Assembly: GCF_030316885.1 (NCBI RefSeq)
Contig: NZ_JASZYQ010000001.1
Span: 806,001-870,000 of the forward strand
Direction: 5' to 3'
Length of the DNA: 64,000 nt
Origin: Variovorax jilinensis
GTDB lineage: Bacteria; Pseudomonadota; Gammaproteobacteria; Burkholderiales; Burkholderiaceae_C
The notes beneath the pieces were generated by a model that saw only the letters and a program-made list of their open reading frames with translations, was not told the origin of the DNA and did no database searches. A program made the translations under genes and the position numbers. Shown here one piece after another: positions 15,887 to 26,109 of the stretch (position 1 is the stretch's first letter; each line of letters starts with the position of its first letter).

Positions 15887-16666
15887 ATGCGAGAATCGGC
15901 CGCAACGCCGAGCCTCATGCAGCCATCCCAAGATCCGCATCGCCCCGACCGCTGGAAGGCCGAGCTCTGGCTGCGGATGCGTCGCCACTTCCTGCTCAAG
16001 GTGATCGGGACCACGGCCTTCACCTGGGTCTTCTTCATCGGCTACTTCCACCTGCTTCGCGAGCCGGTCGGCACGGTGGCCGTGATGCCGCTGACCGCGC
16101 TCGACCATCTCGTCGCCTTCCAGCCGCAGATGCTGGTCGCCTACTTCTCGCTCTGGCTCTACGTGGGTGTCGCGCCGGGGCTGCAGCTGACCTTCAAGGC
16201 CTTGGTGGTGTACGCGCTCTGGGTCGGCGCGCTGTGCCTGACCGGCCTCTCCATCTTCTATCTGTGGCCGACCCGGATACCACCGCTGACCCTGCCGCCG
16301 ACCGACTTTCCGGGCTTCGCGATCCTGCAGGGGGTGGATGCCGCCGGCAACGCGTGTCCGTCGATGCACGTGGCGATCGCGATCTTCACTGCGGTGTGGA
16401 TCGAGCACATCCTGCGCCACGCGGGCGCCCCGATCGTGCTGCGCGTGCTCAACGCGCTGTGGTTCGCGGCCATTGCCTATTCGACGCTGGCGGTCAAGCA
16501 GCACGTGGTGCTTGACGTGCTGGCGGGGGCGCTGCTGGGCCTTGCCTTCGTGCCGCCTTCGCTGCGCTGGCGCCCTCGTGCGGGTGCCAGTTCGGCGGCC
16601 TGGAGCGGATATCATGAGTCGTCGCTGCCCGTGGGCCGATTCGGCGGCCGCGCCGGGAGGGGCTGA
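15887..16666 (+). CDS. PAP2 superfamily membrane phosphatase
   Basis: A 259-residue integral membrane protein with about six hydrophobic segments. Conserved phosphatase motifs are ACPSMHVA (about 155-162, with the catalytic-domain histidine) and KQHVVLDV (about 204-211, the nucleophilic-side histidine). The arrangement resembles the PAP2 branch related to inositol-phosphoceramide synthases, so it may dephosphorylate or transfer phosphate on a lipid. It starts 7 bp after glycerate kinase; an alternative ATG is at 15917. The following acyl carrier protein and ketosynthase hint at lipid metabolism. Confidence 0.8.
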   Translation: MRESAATPSLMQPSQDPHRPDRWKAELWLRMRRHFLLKVIGTTAFTWVFFIGYFHLLREPVGTVAVMPLTALDHLVAFQPQMLVAYFSLWLYVGVAPGLQLTFKALVVYALWVGALCLTGLSIFYLWPTRIPPLTLPPTDFPGFAILQGVDAAGNACPSMHVAIAIFTAVWIEHILRHAGAPIVLRVLNALWFAAIAYSTLAVKQHVVLDVLAGALLGLAFVPPSLRWRPRAGASSAAWSGYHESSLPVGRFGGRAGRG

Positions 16667-16741
16667 GCGGCGGACATCCATTCACAACATTGCCGTCTGC
16701 AGGGAGTGTCGACGGCCAGAAAAGACGACGGACATCGCACG

Positions 16742-16981
16742 ATGAGTTCGCTCAAGGAATTGCAGGACCTGATCCACGAGAAGTACGGCATCGAAGCCTC
16801 GGCGCTGGATCCGCAGGCATCCATGCGGGAAAAGGGATTCGATTCGCTGGCGCTGGTCGAATTCGTGTTCGCAATCGAAGACCACTTCGGCATCACCATG
16901 CCCGACGACGACCCCGGCATCGACACGCTGGCCCAGCTTGCGGCCGTGGTCGACAAGGTGCGCGCGACGCAGACCACGTGA
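16742..16981 (+). CDS. Acyl carrier protein
   Basis: A 79-residue acidic carrier protein. The phosphopantetheine attachment serine is Ser36 in GFDSLALVEF, followed by the acidic helix that contacts partner enzymes. It is not the housekeeping AcpP sequence, so it is probably a dedicated carrier for the ketosynthase whose start overlaps its stop (GTG at 16978 within ACGTGA). ATG 16742 is chosen; a GTG 12 codons earlier is possible. The product made on it is unknown. Confidence 0.88.
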   Translation: MSSLKELQDLIHEKYGIEASALDPQASMREKGFDSLALVEFVFAIEDHFGITMPDDDPGIDTLAQLAAVVDKVRATQTT

Positions 16982-18180
16982 ACACCGTCGTCGTCACGGG
17001 CCTCGGCGTCGTGGCGCCGCATGGCGACCAGCCCGATGCGCTGTTCGAGCGGCTGATGCGCGGCGAATCGGCGCTGGCCCCGGTCTTTCCCGAGCTTCCC
17101 AAGCCTGCCGTCGCAGCCCTGGCTTCCTTCGACGAATCGCGCTGGTTCACCAAGCTGCAGCTGGCCGGCGTCGACCGCGTGAGCCAGCTCGCGGTGGCGG
17201 CCGCCGACCTCGCCATGAAGGATGCGGGCGCGGTCGGCGAGCTCGACCCGGAGCGCATCGGCGTCTACGCGGGTTGCGGCATGGGCGGCGCCGCAGCCCT
17301 GGAGACCGCCTACCGCGGCGGCGGCCGCGTGCCGCCGCTGACGATCCCTGCCTTCATGCCGAGCGCGCCGGCCTCGCACGTCGCCATGCGCCAGGGCGTG
17401 CAGGGCCCGGTGCTGACCTATTCCGTGGCCTGCGCCTCGTCGTCGATCGCGATCGCCGAGGCCGCGCGCGCGGTGCAGCGCGGCGACGTCGATCTCGCGA
17501 TCGCGGGCGGCAGCGAAGCCCTGATCGTGCCGGGCGTGGTGCTGGCGTGGCAGGCGATGCAGACACTGGCAGCCGTCAAGCCCGGCGAGGAGTCCAGGGC
17601 CGTGCGGCCTTTCGCCACCGATCGCAGCGGCTTTGCGCTCGGCGAGGGCGCGGCCTTCCTGGTGCTCGAGTCGGCCGAGCGCGCGCGTCGGCGCACGGCG
17701 CGCTGCTATGCGCAGCTGGCGGGCTGGGGCCTGAGCTGCGACGCCACGCACCTGACCAAGCCCGATGCGCCGGGCCAGGCGCGCGCGCTGCGCCAGGCAT
17801 TGAAGCAGGCGGGTCTGCGACCGTCCGACATCGGCTACTGCAACGCCCACGGCACCGCCACACGGATCGGCGACGCGGTCGAGCGCGACGCGCTGGCGAC
17901 GGTCTGGGGCGGCGATCTCGAGCGCCTGCAGGTCAGCTCGACCAAGGCACTGCACGGCCACCTGCTCGGCGCCGCGGGTGCGCTCGAGGCGCTGATCACC
18001 GTGCTGGCCGTGCACCGGCGCGAGCTTCCGCCCAACATGCACGGCGGCGCGACCGACCCCGCGTGCAGCCTCGACCTGGTGCCCGCCGGTGGCTGCGCGG
18101 CGCCTCGGCTGGAGGCCGCCATAAGCAACTCCTTCGCCTTCGGCGGCACGAATTCGGTGCTGCTGTTCAGCCGCGCCTGA
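16978..18180 (+). CDS. Beta-ketoacyl-ACP synthase (KAS I/II type)
   Basis: A 400-residue thiolase-fold condensing enzyme with a complete Cys-His-His triad: Cys152 in VACASSS, His291 in NAHGTAT and His326 in STKALHGHLLGAAG. It elongates an acyl chain carried on ACP using malonyl-ACP. It starts at GTG 16978, overlapping the ACP stop, which shows translational coupling. No ketoreductase, dehydratase or acyltransferase is adjacent, so this is an orphan ACP-KAS pair rather than a full polyketide or fatty-acid locus. Confidence 0.9.
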   Translation: MNTVVVTGLGVVAPHGDQPDALFERLMRGESALAPVFPELPKPAVAALASFDESRWFTKLQLAGVDRVSQLAVAAADLAMKDAGAVGELDPERIGVYAGCGMGGAAALETAYRGGGRVPPLTIPAFMPSAPASHVAMRQGVQGPVLTYSVACASSSIAIAEAARAVQRGDVDLAIAGGSEALIVPGVVLAWQAMQTLAAVKPGEESRAVRPFATDRSGFALGEGAAFLVLESAERARRRTARCYAQLAGWGLSCDATHLTKPDAPGQARALRQALKQAGLRPSDIGYCNAHGTATRIGDAVERDALATVWGGDLERLQVSSTKALHGHLLGAAGALEALITVLAVHRRELPPNMHGGATDPACSLDLVPAGGCAAPRLEAAISNSFAFGGTNSVLLFSRA

Positions 18181-18255
18181 ACGCTAAACTGGCTGCATGC
18201 CGGCGCGCCGCGATCGGCTTCGAATCACTTGTTCATCGCATCGGGAACACCACCA

Positions 18256-18783
18256 ATGATCGGACGTCGCTATGCTGCCCTGGGCCTCGCACTGCTGCTC
18301 GCGGGCTGCGCCACCGTCGGGGGCGCCCCCACGGTCAAGATCAACGTCGATCCGGCCGCCAACTTCTCCAGGGTGCGCACCTACAGCTGGGTCGCGCGGC
18401 CCGACGGCGGCACGCCGCTGATGCAGCAGCGCATCGTCGACGGGATCGACGCGCGGCTGCAGGCTCGCGGATGGAGGCCCGCGGCCAACGGCGACGTGCA
18501 TGTCTCGGCGCACGTCTCGTCGTCCGAGAAGGAAAGCCTCAACAGCTACTACGCGCGCGTCGGCTACGTGGGCTGGGGCGGCTTCGGGCCGGCAACGCCC
18601 AACAGCCCGATGCCGCCCGAGACCTTCGAGGTCGGCACGCTGGTGGTCGATCTCGTCGACGCATCGAACAAGCGCTCGATGTGGCGCGGCAGCGCGAGCG
18701 GCACCGTGCATGACGATCCCGCACGCATGAACGCGATGCTTCAGACCGCGCTGGACAAGATGTTCGCGGGCCTGCCCCGCTAG
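18256..18783 (+). CDS. DUF4136 lipoprotein
   Basis: A 175-residue lipoprotein. The signal [20 protein letters not shown] contains the lipobox LLAGC with Cys18; the mature part has the DUF4136 pattern [20 protein letters not shown] and a long beta-rich body. Members are envelope lipoproteins of unknown function. ATG 18256 gives a proper signal peptide; an upstream TTG is unlikely. The gene follows the ketosynthase by 75 bp, and its stop overlaps the end of the convergent dehydratase gene by 4 bp. Confidence 0.82.
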   Translation: MIGRRYAALGLALLLAGCATVGGAPTVKINVDPAANFSRVRTYSWVARPDGGTPLMQQRIVDGIDARLQARGWRPAANGDVHVSAHVSSSEKESLNSYYARVGYVGWGGFGPATPNSPMPPETFEVGTLVVDLVDASNKRSMWRGSASGTVHDDPARMNAMLQTALDKMFAGLPR

Positions 18784-20606
18784 TGGTTGTCCCGGGGAAT
18801 GCCGAAGGTCGCGTGGATCTTCTGGTACTTCACCGCGGGCTTCAGCACCATGCCGGCGGACAGCTCGTCGACGATGCCGCGCTGGATCTCCTGCCACGGC
18901 GTCTGGCTCGGTGGATAGGGGTAGCCGCCCGCGGCGGCCAATGCGGCGCGGCGCTTTTCCAGTTCCTCTTCCGGCACCAGCATGTTGGCGGTGCGCTTCT
19001 TCAGGTCGATGCGCACGCGGTCGCCGGTCTTCACCAGCGCCAGCCCGCCGCCCGTGGCGGCCTCGGGCGAGGCGTTGAGGATGGACGGTGAGCCCGAGGT
19101 GCCCGACTGCCGGCCGTCGCCGATGCAGGGCAGGGCCGTGATGCCCTTCTTGATCAGGTAGGACGGTGCGCGCATGTTCACCACCTCGGCCGCACCCGGA
19201 TAGCCCACCGGTCCGACACCGCGCATGAACAGCACGCTGTTCGGGCCGATCTTCATGTTCGGATCGTCGATGCGGTGGTGGTAGTCCTCGGGGCCGTCGA
19301 ACACCACGGCGGTGCCCTCGAAGGCCATCGGGTCGTTCGGGTCCTGCAGGTAGCGGTCGTGGAATTCGGGCGTGATCACGCTGGTCTTCATGATCGCCGA
19401 GTCGAACAGGTTGCCCTTGAGGTTGAGGAAGCCGGCGTTCTTCTTCATCGGCTTTGCATAGGGCCAGATCACCTTGCGGTCGCTCGTGAACTGGCCTTCG
19501 CAGTTCTCGATCAGCGTCTTGCCGTTGGCCGTGAGCGCGGGCTGGATCTTGCCCCTGGCGATCAGCTCGGCCACCACCGCGGGCACGCCGCCCGCGCGGT
19601 AGTAGTCCTCGCCCAGGTACTCGCCGGCCGGCTGCAGGTTGACCAGCAGCGGCACCTTGTAGCCGTGCTTCTCCCAGTCGTCGGGCGTGAGCTCGACGCC
19701 GATGTGGCGCGCGATCGCGATCAGGTGCACCGGCGCATTGGTCGAGCCGCCGAGCGCGGAGTTGACCACGATCGCGTTCTCGAAGGCAGCGCGCGTAAGG
19801 ATGTCGGAGGGCTTGAGGTCCTCGCGCACCATCTCGACGATGCGCTTGCCGGTCATGTAGGCCATCTCCTGGCGGTCCCGGTACGGGGCGGGAATCGCGG
19901 CGCTGCCGGGCAGCGTCATGCCGAGCGCCTCGGCCAGCGAATTCATGGTCGAGGCCGTGCCCATGGTGTTGCAGTGGCCGGTCGAGGGTGCCGATGAAGC
20001 CACCAGCTTGAGGAACTCCTGATAGCCGATCTCGCCCGCGGCCATCAGTTCGCGCGCCTTCCAGACGATGGTCCCCGAGCCGGTGCGCTCGCCCTGGTAC
20101 CAGCCGTTGAGCATCGGCCCCGAGTTGAGCGCGATCGCGGGAATGTCGACGGTGGCCGCGGCCATCAGCTGGGCGGGCGTGGTCTTGTCGCAGCCGGTGG
20201 TGAGCACGACGCCGTCCAGCGGATAGCCGTAGAGCACCTCGACCAGCGACAGGTATTGCAGATTGCGGTCGAGCGCTGCGGTCGGCCGCTTGCAGGTTTC
20301 CTGGATCGGATGGATCGGGAACTCGAAGGCTATGCCGCCGGCGTCGCGGATGCCCTCGCGCACGCGCTCGGCCAGCACCAGGTGATGGCGATTGCAGGGG
20401 GCGATGTCGGAGCCCGACTGCGCGATGCCGATGATCGGACGACCCGACTGCAGCTCGTCGAAGCCGAGCCCGAAGTTCATCGTGCGCTCGAGGTAGAGCG
20501 CCGTCATGTCGGCGTTGTCGGGGTTGTCGAACCAGGCCTGCGAGCGCAGCGCGAGCGGCTTGGACTTCTGGCTCTTCGGGGTCTTCTTCTTCGCGGGGGC
20601 TTTCAT
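18780..20606 (-). CDS. IlvD/EDD family sugar-acid dehydratase
   Basis: A 608-residue iron-sulfur dehydratase of the dihydroxyacid/phosphogluconate dehydratase family. Three cysteines expected to bind the cluster are visible: Cys71 (SDIAPCNRH), Cys139 (TTGCDKTTP) and Cys212 (TGHCNTMGT). The N-terminus is extended and lysine-rich. Neighbours (a DenD-like dehydrogenase, a FadR-type regulator and a sugar-type ABC importer) point to a sugar acid such as an aldonate rather than branched-chain amino-acid synthesis. The ATG overlaps the denD-like stop as TGATG, so the two are coupled. Confidence 0.88.
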   Translation of the reverse strand: MKAPAKKKTPKSQKSKPLALRSQAWFDNPDNADMTALYLERTMNFGLGFDELQSGRPIIGIAQSGSDIAPCNRHHLVLAERVREGIRDAGGIAFEFPIHPIQETCKRPTAALDRNLQYLSLVEVLYGYPLDGVVLTTGCDKTTPAQLMAAATVDIPAIALNSGPMLNGWYQGERTGSGTIVWKARELMAAGEIGYQEFLKLVASSAPSTGHCNTMGTASTMNSLAEALGMTLPGSAAIPAPYRDRQEMAYMTGKRIVEMVREDLKPSDILTRAAFENAIVVNSALGGSTNAPVHLIAIARHIGVELTPDDWEKHGYKVPLLVNLQPAGEYLGEDYYRAGGVPAVVAELIARGKIQPALTANGKTLIENCEGQFTSDRKVIWPYAKPMKKNAGFLNLKGNLFDSAIMKTSVITPEFHDRYLQDPNDPMAFEGTAVVFDGPEDYHHRIDDPNMKIGPNSVLFMRGVGPVGYPGAAEVVNMRAPSYLIKKGITALPCIGDGRQSGTSGSPSILNASPEAATGGGLALVKTGDRVRIDLKKRTANMLVPEEELEKRRAALAAAGGYPYPPSQTPWQEIQRGIVDELSAGMVLKPAVKYQKIHATFGIPRDNH

Positions 20607-21622
20607 CAGGACATTCCCTTCAAGGTCTGGTCGGCGTTCGGCAGGGCTGCGCAGTCGTCGATGTACTGGCGGACGATGTCGGCGAAATTCTCGTGCGGCA
20701 GCAGGCCCAGCCGCGCGGCGCGCTCGGCGGTGGCGCCACCCGGCCAGTTGGCGACGATGCCCGCGATCCGCTCGTCGCGCTCGAAGCGCACCAGCGCGCG
20801 CACCTTGGGACCGGCCACCTGCTCGAGTGCGTCGAGCATGTCGGCCACGCGCACGTTGAGCGCGGGCAGGTTGAGCGCGGTGCGGCCGCAGAAGGCTTCG
20901 CGCGTGGCCTCGTAGACCGCGATCAGGCCGTCGATGGTGCGCGAGGGCGAGGACATCGGATGCGACACCTCGGGCGAGACCGGGCAGATCGATTCGACCC
21001 CGGCGAGCGGCTCGCGGATGATGCCGCTGAAGAACGAGGAGGCCGCGCCGTTGGGCCGGCCCGGCCGTACCGTGACCGTCATGAGGCGAGCCGCCCGGCC
21101 GTCGACGTAGCCCTTGCGCGTGTAGTCGGCGATCAGGTGCTCGCAGATCAGCTTCTGCGTGCCGTAGGAAGTCTGGGGTGCGGGCAGCGTGGTGTCGCCG
21201 ACGAGCTTGGGCAGCGGCACCGCGGGGTCCGGGCCGTAGACCGCGACCGAGCTCGAGAAGACCAGCCGTGCGACCTTGCCGCCGCCGTTGACGTGCGCGC
21301 GCAGCGCGTCGAGCAGCGCCCGCGTGCTGTCGAGGTTGGAGCGCATGCCGAGATCGAAATCGAGCTCGCATTCGCCCGACACCGCCGAGGCCAGGTGAAA
21401 GATGGCGTCGAAGGGCTCCTCTCGCAGCGCTTCGGTCTGGGCCAGCAGCGGCCCGGTGCGGGCCTCGACGCGGGCATCGGCCAGCAGGTCGGCCGGCGGT
21501 GGCGCGATGTCGGTCAGCACCATGCGCTCGATGCGCTGGCCGTCGAGGGTGCCGCGGGCCAGCAGGGTGCGCGCGAGGCGGGCGCCCACGAAGCCCCCGC
21601 CGCCGGTAATCATCAGTTTCAT
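20606..21622 (-). CDS. NAD-dependent epimerase/dehydratase, D-erythronate dehydrogenase-like (DenD)
   Basis: A 338-residue short-chain dehydrogenase of the extended type. The dinucleotide-binding motif is [11 protein letters not shown] (residues 7-17), and the catalytic Tyr-x-x-x-Lys is in [10 protein letters not shown] near residue 165. Length and the [13 protein letters not shown] start fit the DenD group, which oxidises D-erythronate to the 2-keto acid. The exact substrate is inferred. It is cotranscribed with the dehydratase downstream (TGATG overlap) and lies 11 bp from the FadR-type regulator. Confidence 0.82.
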   Translation of the reverse strand: MKLMITGGGGFVGARLARTLLARGTLDGQRIERMVLTDIAPPPADLLADARVEARTGPLLAQTEALREEPFDAIFHLASAVSGECELDFDLGMRSNLDSTRALLDALRAHVNGGGKVARLVFSSSVAVYGPDPAVPLPKLVGDTTLPAPQTSYGTQKLICEHLIADYTRKGYVDGRAARLMTVTVRPGRPNGAASSFFSGIIREPLAGVESICPVSPEVSHPMSSPSRTIDGLIAVYEATREAFCGRTALNLPALNVRVADMLDALEQVAGPKVRALVRFERDERIAGIVANWPGGATAERAARLGLLPHENFADIVRQYIDDCAALPNADQTLKGMS

Positions 21623-21633
21623 TCGGGTCTCCT

Positions 21634-22491
21634 TCAGTGCCTGGGTTTCTTTCGGATCGGTGGCGCAGCCACGCCGCGCGCAGCCCGTGCGGCGGCAAGG
21701 CGGCGCCGGCCGGCAATGACGCCGCCCTCGACCAGCCGCTGCTCGCCCCGGATCAGGTGTTCGTTGGCATGCAGCCGCGCTGCCACCGGGTCGCGGGCCG
21801 CGATGGCCTCGTAGATCGCGCGATGCTCCTCTTGCACCGCGTTCATGAAGTCGGTGCGCCGGGCCTCGTTGCCGCGCGTGATGCGCATGCCCTCGCGCAG
21901 GTATTGCTCGAGGAAGCCCAGCAGCAGCCGGAACTGCGGATTGCCCGTGGCTTCGCCGATCACGCGGTGGAAGGCCAGGTCCTCGGCCACGCCGTCGCGG
22001 CCTTCGGCCACGGCGGTGTCGATGGCCTCGAGTGCGCGCCGCAGCGCTGCAACCTGGCTGCGGGTGGCCCGCTCGGCGGCCAGCGCGGCGATCTCGCCTT
22101 CGAGCACGCGCCGGACCTCGACCACGTGGACCACGGCCTGCACCGAGGTCAGCACGGCCGGATCGAAGGCCAGCGGCTGGTTCACGGGACGCGCCGCCAC
22201 GAACACGCCGGAGCCCTGGCGCGACTGCACCAAGGCCCTGGACTTGAGCTGATGCACGGCCTCGCGCACGACGGTGCGCGACACGCCATGGGCGGCCGCC
22301 AGCTGCTGCTCGGTGGGGAGCCGGTCGCCGGCCTGCAGAGTGCCGCCCTCGATCTGCGCGCCCAGCAGCGCAGCCAACCGGTCCGACAACCGGTCGACGA
22401 CCAGCGGCTGCGGTTGGTGTGGGGGCTGGAGTTGGGCTGAGGCCCGCACGGCGTGGGGATGGCTGACGGCAGTTATCTGGTCATCATACAA
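21634..22491 (-). CDS. FadR-subfamily GntR regulator of the sugar-acid cluster
   Basis: A 285-residue regulator: winged helix near residues 32-100 ([20 protein letters not shown], then GSGVFVA) and an FCD effector domain from about 115-250. The open frame begins with TTG at 22491; a GTG at 22449 is the main alternative, since no ATG precedes the DNA-binding domain. It is divergent from the ABC importer and heads the dehydrogenase-dehydratase unit, so it probably represses both sides until the sugar acid is present. Confidence 0.85.
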   Translation of the reverse strand: MYDDQITAVSHPHAVRASAQLQPPHQPQPLVVDRLSDRLAALLGAQIEGGTLQAGDRLPTEQQLAAAHGVSRTVVREAVHQLKSRALVQSRQGSGVFVAARPVNQPLAFDPAVLTSVQAVVHVVEVRRVLEGEIAALAAERATRSQVAALRRALEAIDTAVAEGRDGVAEDLAFHRVIGEATGNPQFRLLLGFLEQYLREGMRITRGNEARRTDFMNAVQEEHRAIYEAIAARDPVAARLHANEHLIRGEQRLVEGGVIAGRRRLAAARAARGVAAPPIRKKPRH

Positions 22492-22492
22492 A
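22478..22492. promoter_or_regulatory. Candidate operator between FadR-type regulator and ABC importer
   Basis: TGGTCATCATACAAA has half-sites TGGT and ACAA at a 6-bp spacing, reminiscent of the T-n-G-T...A-C-n-A pattern of FadR-subfamily sites. It lies in the divergent region and overlaps the TTG start of the regulator. Only one copy is seen, so support is weak. Confidence 0.35.
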
Positions 22493-22620
22493 TCTTTCGC
22501 GGGTTAATGCCTAACGGTTTGCCCTGATGCGCCGCGCGGTCGCGATGCCAATACTGCGCCCTGCGGCATGGAGCCCTCCATGGCCCGATGTCGACTTGCG
22601 ACCTTTCAGGACTTCAGTGC

Positions 22621-23694
22621 ATGGCCAGTGTCACGATCCAGTCAGTCAAGAAGAACTTCGGTGATGTCCCCATCCTCCATGGCGTGGACATCGACATCCA
22701 GGACGGTTCCTTCACCGTGCTGGTGGGGCCGTCGGGCTGCGGCAAGTCGACCCTGCTGCGCATGATCGCCGGGCTCGAGGAGATCAACGGCGGCGAGATC
22801 CGCATCGGCGACAAGCGGGTCAACGACCTGCCGCCGAAGGAACGCGACATCGCCATGGTGTTCCAGAACTACGCGCTCTATCCGCACATGACGGTGCGCG
22901 AGAACATGGCCTTCGCGCTGTCGCTCGCGAAGATGGACAAGTCGGCGATCGAGTCCAAGGTCGGGCGCGCGGCCGAAATCCTCGCGCTGGCACCCCTGCT
23001 CGACCGCTATCCGCGCCAGCTCTCGGGCGGCCAGCGGCAGCGCGTCGCGATGGGCCGCGCGATCGTGCGCGACCCCCAGGTGTTCCTGTTCGACGAGCCG
23101 CTCTCCAACCTCGACGCCAAGCTGCGCGTCGCGATGCGCAGCGAGATCAAGGAACTGCACCAGCGTCTCAAGACCACCTCGATCTACGTCACGCACGACC
23201 AGATCGAGGCCATGACCATGGGCGACAAGATCGTCGTCATGCGCGACGGCCGCATCGAGCAGACCGGCAGCCCGCTCGATCTCTACGACCGGCCGGCGAA
23301 CCAGTTCGTGGCCGGTTTCATCGGCTCGCCGTCGATGAACTTCCTGCCCGGCACGCTGCACCGCTCGGGGGGCGCGGCGCGGGTCGTGCTGCCCGACGGC
23401 ACGCAGCTCGATGCGCCGCACTCGGCCGGCGGCGCCGACGGCCAGGCGGTCGTCTACGGCACGCGGCCCGAACATCTGAGCCTGGCGCAGGACGGTGGCA
23501 TTCCCGCCCGCGTGGCGGTGATGGAGCCGACCGGGATGGACACCTTCGTGGCCTGCCGGCACGAGGGCGTCGAACTGTCGGCCGTATTCCGCGAGCGCCA
23601 CGACTTCGCGCCCGGAACCACCATCCACCTGCAGCCAGATCTTCAGCGCGCCCATCTGTTCGATGCGGCCTCGGGCCAGCGGCTCGTGGCCTGA
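22621..23694 (+). CDS. Sugar ABC transporter ATP-binding protein (UgpC/MalK type)
   Basis: A 357-residue ATPase of the CUT1 carbohydrate importer class. The Walker A motif GPSGCGKS is at 36-43, the signature LSGGQ at 134-138 and Walker B FLFDEP at 155-160; the C-terminal 110 residues form the regulatory OB domain ([11 protein letters not shown] onward). ATG 22621 is preferred over an upstream ATG at 22588. It is the first gene of an importer with a binding protein and two permeases, divergent from the regulator of sugar-acid catabolism. Confidence 0.93.
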   Translation: MASVTIQSVKKNFGDVPILHGVDIDIQDGSFTVLVGPSGCGKSTLLRMIAGLEEINGGEIRIGDKRVNDLPPKERDIAMVFQNYALYPHMTVRENMAFALSLAKMDKSAIESKVGRAAEILALAPLLDRYPRQLSGGQRQRVAMGRAIVRDPQVFLFDEPLSNLDAKLRVAMRSEIKELHQRLKTTSIYVTHDQIEAMTMGDKIVVMRDGRIEQTGSPLDLYDRPANQFVAGFIGSPSMNFLPGTLHRSGGAARVVLPDGTQLDAPHSAGGADGQAVVYGTRPEHLSLAQDGGIPARVAVMEPTGMDTFVACRHEGVELSAVFRERHDFAPGTTIHLQPDLQRAHLFDAASGQRLVA

Positions 23695-23732
23695 TTGCTT
23701 TCCCGCTGGTCGTTCAACAACAGGAGACAGGA

Positions 23733-25058
23733 ATGAGTGATTTCAATCGCCGCAAGATTCTGAAGAGTTCGGCCGGCCTCGCGGCCGCCTCGATCGGCGT
23801 CGGCAGCGCCATCTTCGCGCCGCTCGCGGGCGCGCAGACGATGACCTTCAAGCCCGAGAAGGGCGCCAAGCTGCGCGTGCTGCGCTGGAGCCGCTTCGTG
23901 CAGGGCGACATCGATGCCTACATGGTCAACGTCAAGCGCTTCAGCGATGCCACCGGCATCGAGGTGCGCGTGGACAACGAAGGATGGGAGGACGTGCGGC
24001 CGAAGGCCGCGGTGGCCGCCAACACGGGCGCCGGTCCCGACATCATCCTGTCGACCAACGACGATGCGAACCTGTATCCGGACAAGCTGCTCGACGTCAC
24101 CGACGTGGCCGAGTACCTGGGCAAGAAGTACGGCGGCTGGTACCCCGCGGCCGAGCTCTTCATGCGCCCCGACGGCAAGAAGTGGATCGGCCTGCCGCTG
24201 GGCGCTTCGGGCTCCCTGATCGTCTATCGGCAGAGCCTGGTCAAGGCCGCGGGCTTCGACACCTTCCCGAAGACCAACGACGACTTCCTCAAGCTCTACA
24301 AGGCGCTCAAGGAAAAGGGCACGCCGGGCGGAATGGCGCTCGGCAACGCGACCGGCGACAGCACCTGGACCAACTGGCTCATCTGGTCCTTCGGCGGCAA
24401 GCTGGTCGACAAGAACAACAAGGTGGTGATCGACAGCCCCGAGACGCTGAAGGCGCTCGAGTACGCCAAGGAGCTCTACGCCAACTTCATCCCGGGCACC
24501 CTGTCGTGGCTCGATCCGAACAACAACAAGGCCTTCCTCGACGGCCAGATCGCCGTCACGAACAACGGCATCTCGGTGTACTACGCGGCCAAGAATTCGC
24601 CCGACCCGAAGGTCAAGGAGATGGCGGCGGACATCAACCACGCCGTGTTCCCGGTGGGCCCGGTGGGCGTGCCGACCGAGTCGCACCTGTTCTTCAACCA
24701 GATGGCGATGAAGTACACGAAGTACCCGAACGCGGCCAAGGAGTTCCTGCGCTTCATGATGGAGCGGCCGCAGTTCGACGACTGGCTGCAGGGCGCGGGA
24801 GGCTACGTGGCACAGCCGCTGCGCGCCTACGAGGCCAATCCGATCTGGACCTCCGATCCGAAGAACACGCCATACCGCGATTCGGTCAAGAACCTGCGGC
24901 CGGCCGGCTACGAGGGCAAGCTGGGCTACGCCTCGGCAGGCGCGGCGGCCGACTTCATCATCCCGAACATGGTGGCCGAGGCCGCGAGCGGATCGAAGAC
25001 GCCGAAGGAAGCCGCGGAGCGGGCGCAGAAGCGCGCCGAGCGCTACTACAAGGTCTGA
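23733..25058 (+). CDS. Extracellular solute-binding protein (family 1), Tat-exported
   Basis: A 441-residue periplasmic binding protein. The N-terminus has a twin-arginine signal (NRRKILK, then a hydrophobic stretch ending LAGAQ near residue 34), so it is folded before export. The mature part is a family-1 carbohydrate-binding protein that captures substrate for the two permeases downstream. Given the sugar-acid enzymes across the divergent promoter, the ligand is probably an aldonate or related compound. This is inference. Confidence 0.9.
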   Translation: MSDFNRRKILKSSAGLAAASIGVGSAIFAPLAGAQTMTFKPEKGAKLRVLRWSRFVQGDIDAYMVNVKRFSDATGIEVRVDNEGWEDVRPKAAVAANTGAGPDIILSTNDDANLYPDKLLDVTDVAEYLGKKYGGWYPAAELFMRPDGKKWIGLPLGASGSLIVYRQSLVKAAGFDTFPKTNDDFLKLYKALKEKGTPGGMALGNATGDSTWTNWLIWSFGGKLVDKNNKVVIDSPETLKALEYAKELYANFIPGTLSWLDPNNNKAFLDGQIAVTNNGISVYYAAKNSPDPKVKEMAADINHAVFPVGPVGVPTESHLFFNQMAMKYTKYPNAAKEFLRFMMERPQFDDWLQGAGGYVAQPLRAYEANPIWTSDPKNTPYRDSVKNLRPAGYEGKLGYASAGAAADFIIPNMVAEAASGSKTPKEAAERAQKRAERYYKV

Positions 25059-25070
25059 AATGGAAGCTCT

Positions 25071-25161
25071 CCCCCAGGTTGGCTCACTTCGTGTAGCCGC
25101 CCACCCCCTCACCGGGGGCAACACCAGAGGCCCGGCAAAGCCGGTTCCTCGGTGTTCCTGG
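25071..25161 (+). repeat. Intergenic repeat, copy B (binding protein - permease)
   Basis: This element shares the blocks listed for copy A, and shares TCACTTCGTGTA and the CCCCC...GGGGGC core with copy D. It separates the binding-protein gene from the first permease. A 46-codon frame (ATG 25060 to TGA 25200) spans it completely, begins 1 bp after the binding-protein stop, and ends in an ATGA overlap with the permease ATG at 25197. Confidence 0.7.
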
Positions 25162-25196
25162 AAGGGAGCCCGCAGGGAACCGGCAATGTGCGCTCT

Positions 25197-26090
25197 ATGA
25201 CGCTGCTCACCCGGCTGCAGAACAGCCGCAACGCCCTCGGCTTCATCTTCATGTTGCCGGCGGCGGTGCTGCTGCTGCTGTTCCTTACCTATCCGCTGGG
25301 CCTGGGGACCTGGCTGGGCTTCACCGATACCAAGGTCGGCCGGCCCGGCGAGTGGATCGGCCTGGAGAACTACATCTTCCTGTGGGGCGACTCGGTCACG
25401 CGCCTGGCGCTCTTCAACACGCTCTTCTACACGACCGTCGCGAGCGTGTTCAAGTTCTTCCTCGGCCTCTGGCTCGCGGTGCTGCTCAACAAGAACATCC
25501 GCTTCAAGACCTTCTTCCGCGCGGTCATCCTGCTGCCCTACATCGTGCCGACCGCACTGTCGGCGATCGCCTTCTGGTGGATCTACGACTCGCAGTTCTC
25601 GATCATCAGCTGGGCGCTGGTCAAGATGGGGCTGATCGACACCTACATCGACTTCCTCGGCGAACCGTGGAATGCGCGCTTCGCGGTGATCGCGGCGAAC
25701 GTCTGGCGCGGCGTGCCTTTCGTGGCGATCACGCTGCTGGCCGGGCTGCAGACCATCTCGCCGTCCTACTACGAGGCCTCGGCGATCGACGGCGCCACGC
25801 CGTGGCAGCAGTTCCGCTTTGTCACGCTGCCGCTGCTCACGCCGATCATCGCCGTGGTGATGACCTTCTCGGTGCTGTTCACCTTCACCGACTTCCAGCT
25901 GATCTACGTGATCACGCGCGGCGGGCCGCTTAACGCGACGCACCTGATGGCCACGCTGTCGTTCCAGCGCGCGATCTCGGGCGGTGCGCTCGGGGAAGGC
26001 GCGGCAATCGCGATCGCGATGGTGCCGTTCCTGCTGGGTTGCATCATGTTCAGCTTCTTCGGGCTGCAACGCAGGGCGTGGCAGAAATGA
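25197..26090 (+). CDS. Carbohydrate ABC transporter permease (MalF/UgpA type)
   Basis: A 297-residue inner-membrane permease with six predicted helices. The EAA loop that docks the ATPase is YYEASAIDGATPWQQFRFVT near residue 200. ATG 25197 is supported by its ATGA overlap with the frame crossing repeat B; a GTG at 25188 with AGGGA at a 9-base spacing is a good alternative and would add three residues. It pairs with the MalG-type permease 19 bp downstream. Confidence 0.9.
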   Translation: MTLLTRLQNSRNALGFIFMLPAAVLLLLFLTYPLGLGTWLGFTDTKVGRPGEWIGLENYIFLWGDSVTRLALFNTLFYTTVASVFKFFLGLWLAVLLNKNIRFKTFFRAVILLPYIVPTALSAIAFWWIYDSQFSIISWALVKMGLIDTYIDFLGEPWNARFAVIAANVWRGVPFVAITLLAGLQTISPSYYEASAIDGATPWQQFRFVTLPLLTPIIAVVMTFSVLFTFTDFQLIYVITRGGPLNATHLMATLSFQRAISGGALGEGAAIAIAMVPFLLGCIMFSFFGLQRRAWQK

Positions 26091-26109
26091 CCGGACGCGA
26101 GGAGACTTC

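Noticed and set aside
13090..16038. A roughly 980-codon open frame on the minus strand across puuD, glycerate kinase and PAP2
   Set aside because: It is antisense to three well-supported genes, with low-complexity composition typical of a shadow frame.
18780..21716. A single 978-codon dehydratase reading from 21716
   Set aside because: Its upstream third is antisense-like arginine-rich sequence overlapping the well-supported DenD gene in another frame; the dehydratase starts at ATG 20606.
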